Positions 36,501 through 48,500 of a DNA stretch of 64,000 bases are shown one piece after another. The DNA is taken from NCBI RefSeq assembly GCF_947172395.1, contig NC_069110.1:3100001-3164000 (forward strand). Reading direction: 5' to 3'. The stretch's first letter is position 1. Every line of letters starts with the position of its first letter. A program made the position numbers and the translations under genes. Under the pieces are notes generated by a model. It searched no databases. It was not told the origin of the DNA and was given only the letters and a program-made list of their open reading frames with translations. The DNA comes from Bicyclus anynana. Its lineage: Eukaryota; Arthropoda; Insecta; Lepidoptera; Nymphalidae.

Positions 36501-39500
36501 AATTTTATGTATTAATGTAAATATGAACTTACACATAATATTTTCTTAACTGTCGATAAATAACGTTAAATTTAATCTTAGCCATTTTTAATTACGTGCA
36601 TAATTATTACTTACTCGTAGAAACAAAACACGTCGAGCTAATTAGAAAAATAAAGTTATCTACCGACATAATCTTGTATAAATTTAAAAAATTCTGAATT
36701 AAACACATTTTGTAATATTCTATGCATATGACGTATTTAGTACAAACTGTCAGATAGTGTTGCTCCTGAGTAGTGGCGTAACTGTACCCTCAGAAGTCTG
36801 TGGCGTAAATTTATTATTATTATTTTAATTATATATATCAAAGCAAACGGCCTCGCAGTTTGGGGGCCCCTTCGAGTCGAGCAATTAACATTTACGCCAC
36901 CATATAGTCACATAACTACCCCTTAGGTAATCGGGGTAATGTAATGAAGATCAAGGAGAAGGATGAAAGAGAGAATGGGAGGTATATAAGACTCGCGACG
37001 TTGGTGATGGCTTTATGGCAGGTACACTAGCGACTAGAAGGTAGGAGGGGTTTTTAGCCGGTAAGAGTCCTTTAGTGGTAAGAGTCCCAACGTGGGTGTC
37101 CATGATGATTTCCCCCCTACGAAGAAAAAAGAGAAAAAAAGGTAGTCGGGACGTCCAATGCTGTTAGTTTTTGGAATCCCTATAGCTTTATTTTTAAATT
37201 TTAGAGCTTCTATGTTTCATAAATATAAAGTAATAAAGAAAAATCTAATGACGTTTTAAAAGCGCCAACCGGTTCATGTAAACTTTTTTTAAAAGACATT
37301 CAGTTTTTTAAAACGGCATCTGCATAGACTATAAAAGATAATTCACGTTATGCTGATTATAGGGAAAAAAGCCAAGCGGGAATCTGTCTGTTCCTCTTGA
37401 AATCGGTCCGTTTTACAACGGAGTAAACTGTTATTTATTTCTTATCAATTGTCTATTTGCTTGATATGCGGCCTTGGATTTTTTCCTCCTCTACGTAATG
37501 TAAACCAACCTTAAATAAAGATAACAACTAATTATAGACATAAAACACCTACATACTGACCTCCGTAAAACCTATATATAATTAAGGACGAAAAATTGAT
37601 TAATCATATTAGTTGTATTCAAATAAATGAAAGTCTCCTGGATTTATAAACTTATATTTAATATAGCACACGTTTTTTATATACTCTATAAAAATATTTT
37701 TATACCAATGTACAAGATAACAATTTAGAGAAAAGCTTCTTTTCACTATCGTCCGCAATCACAAAAAGTTAAGGCACACTTAGTCTAATCATAGTAAATA
37801 TACAGTGATTGTATGTAAAAGGCTCAATCAATATTCAGACTTTGCAAATCAGTCTTAGTAATCTTAGTAAATAAGTTCGAAAAGGGCACATATCTGAAAA
37901 TTTAAAATGTCCAGGAATTAAAAAAAAATCCAATTATTTTCCAAACCAGTGTATAATTTCTAAAAGTAACTATTGTGTGACATTTGGGTGTTAATTAACC
38001 TTCAAAAATCAATAATATTATTTATTTTATAATCAATCTAAATAATTTATTAGATATTTTATATTTGTAAGATGTATGTATAGAATATTCAACATGTGCC
38101 CTTTTCGAAATTGTATATTCAAGTAGGTGTATCATGCTGTTACCAGTTACCTGCTACTAATGACGTTATGGTTTCCCGTTTCATGCGTAATACAGACATT
38201 GTTAAGTATTTCTTTACAATTTACTGACAAATATTACTAAGGTTTTACGTATTTAGAATTTCATCGTAAAATATAATCTCAGGAAAGCCATAATCTCACA
38301 AGAAAGATGTTAGCTAAAAATTTGCAGGTGACTAATAGCTCAAAAAACAAAAATCAATACAATCTACGAGTATAGTCAGTTACTATAATTATAGTGGCAG
38401 TATTAGAGTACAGTGTACCTAGTGGGAGTTTTCAATATTTTCATACTATTACTAGCGCGTTAACGTAAACACGAATTTATATGGAATTGAAACAGTTGTG
38501 CAGTGGTACAACTAGATGGCGCTGTTTCAATTCCTTAGAAATTCGCGTTTACGTTAACGCGATAGTACGAGTAACAGTATCAATCTGCCACTAGGCCCTC
38601 TGTACATAAAATATATAGCATTTTTCTGTTTTATATACCTATCTACTAAAATTAGAATAACGTCTATATAATATATAAAAAATATGTTTAAGCCTTTTCA
38701 TAGAACATTTTCATAGTCTTTTTTCATTACATCATCTATTTTAACTAGTAATTAACATTTTCTAAAAAATAAACTTAAAACAATTCTTCTCGGAGTGTTC
38801 AGTGAGGTTATTGCCCCTAGGTGTACTGACTGACTGACTGATACTTCATTAAGCATGGTAAGTATTGCTGTAGGGATGCTAAATTTGATGTTACTAAAGC
38901 GTCATGGAGACCATTTAGATTTGGTAACCCCTCTCATTCTGAGAGGAGACTCGAGCTCAGCAGTGAGCAGGTTGATAATAATGATGTTGACTCTATTTTG
39001 AACAGACAGTAACTGTTCTGTTTTGTATTGTTTGGCTAATGAAAGTAGAGACTGAAATCGCCGATCCGATTTAAAAAAATCGGAGTAAATTCCCAAAATT
39101 ACGGTGCAAATATTGAAATAACTTAGTTGAGTTAAATATTTATAGTAGGTATAGGTAGTAATGCATTCATAAACAAAAAAAGAATTTAAAAAATTATTTG
39201 TTTAATATAAATGTTTTTTTAAATTTGGCGGGCGATTTACATCTTTACTTTCACTAGCCAAACTCCAGTCAGTCAAATTTCTAGAGATAATAACATCCCA
39301 CTGAATAACTAAATCAAGTACAACTTGCCTACACATGTTTATATTACAAATTACAAATAATCACAGTAAATACAGTCCATAATGTAATAATAAGTATCGA
39401 CGAGTACGTCAAACAACAATAATTTACCGAATGTATGTATAGCACAAAATTTATCTCTTCATGTTATAAAAGAGTAAGAAATAGCGAAATGAGACAACTT

Positions 39501-42500
39501 TGTAGTATGAAGATGTTGGTTTGGGCATGTAGAGAGGATAGTTATGTATGGCGATTAACAGAAGGGATAAGGCGAGACTGAATAGATATGTTGGAAGAGG
39601 AAAATGCGAACAATCCTGGACCAATTAATCCAGGCCTTTATAAATAAAGGGCAGGTTAAGAGTACCCTAAAACGACGAAAGGATTGATGAGCATGAAAGA
39701 AGCAAGGGTGATGTGCAATGATCGTAGCAAGTGGAAAGACGTAGTCTGCCTATCCTTATGTGGTAGAATAAATTGTTACAAATTCCTCTATTACAGGTGG
39801 TATTAACATTAATTATAATAAATAAGAAGGTATTTGAAGACTTGAGCACAGTTGTTTGTGAGACAGCGTCTACACCGTCACGCTGCCAGTCGCGTTAGTG
39901 ATTTTAACGTTTTGTGTTGTAATTATTGATAGTGTTGTCATTATTCTTTAGGGTGGGCATGGAGAACATGTCGGGCGGGGAAGTTGAGTGTTTATGAATT
40001 CTAAAGGGATCCCTTAAACCTATTCCCAAGGTCACAAGTCCTGGGACCTGCTCGAGATGTTTCCTCTGCCACAAAATAATAGTACAATCACTATCGCTGC
40101 TACCCGTCACGTTACAAAATGTCATGGGTAGTCTCAGACTAATTACATAAGGACCTGTCTCGCTAGACGTTACTTTTCTGTCAAAGTATCGATGCCATTA
40201 TAAAAATTGCCTCTATATAATCAATGTTTTATAGTTTTAATCATGTTCGTTGGTTAAAGGGCTCCGTAAAATACCTTTTTGTGTAGTTGATTGATGTAAA
40301 AATCGATCAACAACTTCTAGTTTAGTATATGGTGTACAAGTATGTACTCGAAATCGAAATTAATCGAAATAGACAATTTTGTTCGTGTATTTGGGTGCGA
40401 TACTAGTCTTCATGTAATTCTGAGTGTGTAGTAGGCCTTATATGTATTATTCGTACCTCTATAGGTATATTGAGAACGTTGTCACAGTAATATTTATTGA
40501 TGAACCTTCAACTTTACTAAAAACTGCAAAAGCGAGCGAAAAGTTTTGTAAGACAATTCTGAAATCACAAGAAAACCCACTTGGAAGTTTCCATCGTAGT
40601 TGGACTATAAAGTTCCCGGTCGACTTTCTAGCTAGAAACAACACAATCTAGTCAGAGACATATTCTTGTCAAATGCTTTCAAAATTTCACAAATTGATTT
40701 ATTCTTTGTAACTTGTGTAGATTTTTATATAAAATTGAATTCCTATAGTAAGTTGTGAGACATGAATTATGTATGAGTAACTTTTACCGAAATACTCCGA
40801 TATTCTTTTAAATGTATATAATATTTGTCTATGAGATATTAATCTTAAGCCATACATCCTTGTGAGCCGTGATAGCCCAGTGGATATGACCTCTGCCTCC
40901 GATTCCGGAGGGCGTAGGTTCGAATCTGGCCGTTGCACCTCTAACTTTTCAGTTGTGTGCATTTTAAGAGATTAAATATCACGTGTCTCAAACGGTGAAG
41001 GAAAACATCGTGAGGAAACCTGCACACCAGAGAATTTTCTTAATTCTCTGCGTGTGTGAACTCTGCCAATCCGCAGTGGGTCAGCGTGGTGAACTATTGG
41101 CCTAACCCTTCTCATTCTGAGAGGAGACTTGAGCTCAGCAGTGAGCCGAATATGGGTTGATAATGATGATGCCCCCCCCTCCCCCCACGCATGCATGCAC
41201 CTCCAACTTTTCAGTTGTGTGCATTTTAAGAAATTAAGTATCACGTGTCTCAATCGGTGAAGGAAAACATCGTGAGGAAACCTGCATACCAGAGAATTTC
41301 TTAATTCTCTGCGTATGTGAAGTCTGCCAATCCGCATTGGGCCAGCGTGGTGGACTATTGGCCTAACCCCTCTCATTCTGAGAGGAGACTCGAGCTCAGC
41401 AGTGAGCCGTATATGGGTTGATAACGACGAATGATGATGATGATGATACACCCTTAAATATAAATGCGAAAGCAAGTCTGTTTGTCTGTCTGTCTGTCAC
41501 CTTTTCACGGCTAAAACACCGGTTTAATAAATTTAGGTATTATTTATTAGGATTTGTAAAAAACAGAATTTCTGGCGAAATGAGTCGCGAGCGTCTACAG
41601 TTGAAATATAAAGCAAATACTAGCATATGAGGCTAGAGGTGTAATTTTCCGCACATCAATGGAAGTATAATTTTCACGCCCTTTGGAGTAAAGAGTTTGG
41701 GGACCTAAGGGGGCTTAAGGTGTTTTTGAAAATATTAAAAAAAAAGTATTGTTGAGTCGACGTGTGATCCTAGATTCGGCAGTAACTTAAGTCCCCGTCT
41801 TCCGGTGACAAGTCTTTTTTTATTCCTGCACAACCTAACGCTGAATCACTTGACTTTGATCTCACCTGCTGTCAAGTGACGACGCAGTCTGAGACGTCGT
41901 GCACTTACTTGGGGAGGGAACGTTTTTATTTGACCAGCAAATTCATCTTTGCCGGTAAGGTGGTAGTGGTAGTTACCTAATTAAAGAGCAGTGGCGTAAA
42001 GTGTCTTGGTGCCTTGTATCAAAATTAGTTTGCGGTTCAATGAAAGGTGAAGATTTCTTATAAAATCGGACTACTCAGTAAAAAGTTACACGTGTTCATA
42101 CATAAAAAAATACCCGTTGCAATAAATATGTAAGTGACATAACATAAGTAGGATGCTTACAACTTTTGGGCGCACGCTTCACTCGAGAAAAACATTGCTT
42201 TATTTTCGATTTTTATTTTCCGGGAAGCACCAGGTTAAGTGAGATTATGGATTATATTTTACTGATTTTGGCTTTCACTCGTAAGGGGCTCTTGTAGTCC
42301 GGGGAGGCCGTATCATTGATACGGCTGATACAGCGGTAGTTACGCCCCTGCTGAAGTGTTTTTCAAATAGCATGGGAACGGTGACAGTCGCCTGTATGAT
42401 GTTCATAATACGTACTATTATCGTGAACTGCAGCAAATTTTTGAGAATGAAACGAATTGTAACAGTATTGAACCAGACTTTAGCCAAAATATAAAATTCT

Positions 42501-45500
42501 AAATAAACCTGTGATGGAAATCGAATTCAAGACCTCTTTTACTCTAAAAAAATGGAGTATAAAAAATCTATATTTCTATATTAATATTATAAAGCAGAAG
42601 AGTTTGTTTGATTGGACGCGCTAATTTCAGGAACTACTGGTCCGATTTGAAAAAATATTTCAGTGTTAAATAGCCCATTTATCGAGGAAAGCTACATATT
42701 ATTCCCATATTCCTACGGGAACGGGAACCACGCTAGTGAATCCGCGCGGCGTCTGCTAGTAATAAATATTACTGTTGAAAGTATTAGCAAAGACGCTAAG
42801 ATTGACAACAGCCATTCAAAATATTGTAGGCGCTTCCACATTATTAAATTATGTAATAACTCTATCTGGACTCAACTTTGTTCTGGATCTGTTGCTCAAG
42901 CATAATACATTTATACTAGCTGACGTCGCGCGGTTTCACCCGCGTGGTTCCTGTTCCCGTAGGAATAGCCTTCCTCGTTATATGGGCTATCTGACACTGA
43001 AAGAATTTTTAAAATCGGACCAGTAGTTCCGGAGATTAGCGCGTTCAATCAAACAAGCAAACAAACAAACTCTTCAGCTTTATAATATTAGTACAGATTA
43101 ACAGATTTTAATACAGTATGTTAATAGATTGTAATATACTAAGTACTGTGTTAAATATTCTCTCTCTGATTATATCCTAAATAAATAAATGTTTTGTTTT
43201 GTAAGAGCCGTGACAGCCCAGTGGTTATGACCTCTGCCTCCGAATCCAGAGCGTGTAAGTTCGAATCCGGTCCGGGGCATGCACCTCCAACTTTTAGTGA
43301 AACAACAGTTAGGTGAGTTTAAGAAATTAAATGAGATGATGTGAGGGGTTCGGCTTTAGTCCACCACGCTGGCCATAGGCGGATCGGCAGACTTCATACA
43401 CGCAGACAATCAAGAAAAGTCTCAGGTATGCAGGTTTCCTCGGCAGACTCCATACACGTAGAAAATCAAAAAAACTCTCAGGTATGCAGGTTTTCTCACT
43501 ATGTTTTTCCTTCACCGTTTAAGACGTTCCGTTCGACCGTTACGTTCTTAAAATGCACATTGTTTGAAAGTATGCCCCGGACCGGATTCGAACCTACGCC
43601 CTCCGAATCGAAGGCAGAGGTCATATCCACTAGGCTATTACGTCTCGGTAAAGCATTACCCGTAACATATACATTACTGTGTTTACGACTAATTCGAAGG
43701 GGAATATTGGAAATATACCAACTTAAGGTTTTTTAAAAAGTTACATACAAAAACATACAAAAAGATACATATTTTTAAATTCAACGTCTGTTTACTTTAA
43801 TGTCTTTGTTACGCTTATTATTTATGTATGAATACACTTCTTACTTACTATTGGTACTTTTTGCGCTGAACTGGATCGCATAACCTATTTAATTATTCAG
43901 ACCATCTATGGTTTGGTATATAATTGCTCACTGTCTACAAATACTTTTAACATTCATGACCACATTTGAAAGAATGAGGGGATGATAGTATTATTATAGT
44001 ATTACCGTTAAAAATGTAAAAAGGGTTTTAAATTTTTTGAACATGTAAATATGTGTCGCAAGCGGATAAAGAAAGGAAAATTCATTAGTCTTTCAAAATA
44101 CATTAATTAGTTGGATCCCTAATCCATTCAACCCAAATCACATCTAAAAAACAAAACACCTCACAAAGTTGAGAAAAAATCCAACGTTAAGTTTTATGAA
44201 TAATAATACATATTCATTACAGTTTTAGTACTCATTTATATTAAATTAACTCTCAAACTTAACAACTTTTATGAGATATAAGATCCGATTTCGCTAAATT
44301 AATATAATCTTAATTAAAAATCGCAATCGTTGTAAGTGTACCGTGGTTCCATATTTCAATATTATAATTGTGTTACGTCTACACATTGAATTACACACAG
44401 TGGCAATTGGCGAATTGTGTACGCAATTACAGACGGAATTTGATTTTATCTGAATATAGCTGCAGTTTTAATTATAATAATTATTACTGTATCATTACAT
44501 ACAGCCTTTTTGTTGGACCACTACATTCTGCGCGGCTTTAATTAATGAAGCAAGTGAACTAACTCATCATTATTTCAGATATTAGTATTTAGATATCTTT
44601 TGTTGTGGGAGAGGAATAAAAGGTAGGTAAATTGCAAAACAAAACGTTGACTTTTTAATAACTAGTGAATTACATGTGACCCGTCGCGCGTCGTCGTTGC
44701 AATTTTTAAGTTTAACCATTTTTATTCCATTACAAGTTAGCTCTTGACTTCGATCTTAACTGTTATTACGATTAAGTGACGATGTGGTTTAATAATACTT
44801 GAAATAAATGAATTTTGGATTTTGAATATGAGTGTGTCTGAATAGACCAAAACGGCAAATAAGATGTCATGTCTTTGTTTTGTTGAGTACAATGTGGGCC
44901 TTTTTTATAGTAAAGAATTGTTATGGCTCAAGTGACCCGCCTCGTTTAAGGGTTAAGTTCCGTTCCTCGAACTATAACGGGTCACAGGTGGCAACGTTTG
45001 TCCTATAGCCCCCTTCTAATTACTTTTTGTTTTAATAAACGCCCTTGGCAATTTCGACTCTACGACGTAGATCGTAAGGGCTATTTTAAAACAATGCAAT
45101 TTATGTTTCCATGTGTTGAAAGATGTTTTAACGATGTGTAAAACAATGGCCGCGGTCGAATGTTATTTGTATATTATTACTGACACTGTTAGTATTTAGC
45201 AAAAACACCGCTTTTTACTGCCTTTTATCAAACAAACAAGTGACTAAGTATTGGTATCATCGTTCAGAAAAAACTCGACGATTATTTTTTAACACTAAGT
45301 ATCTGTGAGACGATAATAAGTCCGTTACGGCAGCTACAGGTGGAGTTAAATAAACAAGTAACAATTTATTTTAATAAAAAACTAATTCACTGTGTAAAAA
45401 CTGGTTGGAATTCGAAAAAAAAAAACAATATAACACACACCTTTGATACACCCACTAAAACTGTCTGATTTTTTTTTAATACGTTTACGTAAAAGCTTGT

Positions 45501-48500
45501 TCTTATTAAAAAACATAATTTTTTGTAATTAAATCTGCGACACATTATATACGAGTAGCTAAGTTAGTCTATGAAATTATTTAAAAAGCCCCTACAATTA
45601 TTGATAAAGACACATTATGCAATTAGTCAACTGCAAGAAAAGTTAGTACGATGAAAATACTTCAAATCTCAAATCTTAAACTTTAACACTAAGTATGGAC
45701 ATTACTTTTTGTAACACTTTTATGAAAGCGCGGTCTCACAGACTGCTATAATTCAAGGTCATATATATTAATTAAAAAGTTTAAACTTTTGTTACATTTA
45801 GAGGGTATGAATCTATAAAATAGCCAAGAAGTTGAATCTTAATTAGTTATTTTCTTACATAATTGAAGACATTAAGCATTAAAGGCAATTTTCAGTCTTT
45901 CAGAGATCATTTGAGCCTCAAACTTAAAACTTTTTAACTTTTTCTCCCAAAAAATTAATAGTGATATTCTTAAATCTTATCTATATATCTATCTTATATA
46001 TCTTATAAGTATCAAATATAAAAAACGAAAACTATTCTCTAAAATATTAAACATGAAAATTTTTAAAATGGCCTTACAAATGCAAAATTACTGGTAGTTT
46101 TGTATTGAGCGAAGCTGTTCTGACCATGTCAGAAGATGGAAAATTATCCCACTTTTATCGAACTTTACCACAATAGTATTTAAATCGTGATCTGTGGCGG
46201 TCTGATAGCTGAACATCGTCATCTGAGACTTTGCGTGAAGTATCACTTCATGTAACTCTGTTTTTCTCATATGGGATACGTGGACATGCGGTCAGTCTCC
46301 CAAGGTTAAGCCGATGACGATACGTCCCGTCTCATCACAGAAGCCGAAGTTCTACGCCTCAGTAGCGGGGTGTGCATGGAAGAGGGTTAGACACGAAAGT
46401 TGTAGGTCTGTGAGACCGCGCGTCCATAATTAAAGATTAATATCGAATCACTAATATAACGTACTTCTTATCGTGTCGCAGATATAATATAGGTATGGTG
46501 TGGTTTTCCCTGGAACGTCCATTAATTCTTGGATACAGCCGCTTTTACGCGCGATGTTTGCCGGGGCGTCAGCCGAAAGCGTGATGTAGCATGCAGATTA
46601 CGCATCATGTGTCGTCCCCTAACAGATATCTAATTCTACGATTCACCCCAAATCCACAGTCTTCACGTGACGTCGCGGGGTGTAATGGAATGGACGGTGC
46701 CTTTCACCCACACTTTAAATGCCTTAACTAAAAACAACTGTAGAAACCAACAGTGTAGCTATACAAAATTAAAAAAAAATCAAACTGAAAAACTATACAT
46801 ACTCAATACTCATACATGAACAACTAAAACGTTAAACTGTAACATATATATTTTACAAATACCTACATACTATAATAATATTGTAGTAATTTGAAAATGT
46901 CAAGCGTTCGTTGTTAAAGACATTAACGAATTTTAGGGCGATTATCGGAATCTTGAGGGGAATCAGCAGATGTAAGTTTGAATAGAATGAAAAATAAAAA
47001 CAGTATCTAAACTAACTCTTTTCTGCTTGATCAAGTAATATATATACACACAATCATACAAACTTTACTATATAATACTACACGTGTAATTAGACACTCA
47101 AGAATTATTCGTTCAGGAATTTCGATTGATCAATTTTAATTAATTAATTGAATTATGAGTCTTGAAAAAGAGCTTTATTATGATGACAAATTGAAATTCT
47201 ATTATCTTTTATGACAAAAATGAATTAATATGTAATATAACACATTAAACATGAATAAGTATGAAATTAAATTTTGTGCTATTCAAACGGTACACAAGGT
47301 TGTTTGCAAATTACTAATTTATATTAGGCATATTTAGCCTTACAAAATTTCTAACTAAAACTGTCATTATGTAATTAAATGTGACATAATACACATTTAA
47401 ATACACCAATAAATATTCACTGCTATTCAATTAGTATCTACATATTGACTATTTTTGCTATTTTAATAGTCGTTTATATGACAGGGTAAGATGACAGAAT
47501 GTCAAACAAGAACAAATTATGTTATATATTTCTAACATCCAGGGTCATCACACGTTTACCTTCGAAAGACCCTATTTCTTCTCCGTCATCTATATTAGTT
47601 ATAGACGAGTGTTTATCAGGGTATTCTGTTTATAATTACTTTTAAATCTTATTCTGAGTGAATATTATATAAAACACATGTATATTGTAATGTTTATAAT
47701 AGTAAAGATTTGATCTAGTCCCATGTGTTTCTAAAGTTATGAATTCCCACATATTTGTAAATTAGTAAACGATAAGTTATGCTTATAATTTTCATCGGCT
47801 TTTAGCCATATTGTATTTAGGTTGATGGCTTTAAAAGCTCTCCGTAAATGCCAGTTAAACTTATTGACAACTGTTTAAAGTACCAAAATGAAAATGAAAT
47901 ATAATGGAATGCCAGCATTTCCAGGCAGACTAGCCGTTGTTAATTAACAAAACATCAGTTTGACACTCGTATGTAAATATGGATCACTATAATATACTGA
48001 CGGACATTTTTTATTTATAGCTTATATTATAATTGACGCTGTACAGTTATGAATATCAAAGATAAAGAAAGAAGTCTTAAAAATTTGGTGGCAGATCACA
48101 CATTTACAATATAGATTTCTCTGGAATGCTATATTTTCTTCATTGCTTTGCTTTTCATCCCTGTTAGCATTCCTCGTCAGTATGGTTCTCATTCTTCACT
48201 TTAGTATTTTTAGTTTTTGGTGCTAATTCGTAATACAGTGACACAATCGAATGCTTTTTACAAAACGCCCACCACCAACGGAAGCCCGTCAGACCTATGA
48301 AAGAGAAACTCGGGTCTCTACTGCGTCTTAGTTTTTCAACGTAAGCCAACACTTCGGCTAAAGATTTCTTAGTTCGCCTATTGTAGGGAGAGACACTTGT
48401 TTCACAACAGAAGTCTAATATGGCCCTTTCCTCACTAGCTAGCAAACCAGCTTCGTCTAATACTGCCATACGTTTCGATTTGCCTAATATATTATCGTAG

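Noticed and set aside
40864..40940. Apparent tRNA gene (A and B boxes)
   Set aside because: It is the head of a SINE; the same head is repeated many times in the window and lacks a proper tRNA fold with acceptor stem closure.
40972..41475. 167-codon - strand open frame
   Set aside because: It runs through two SINE copies and contains the same translated repeat twice; not a gene.
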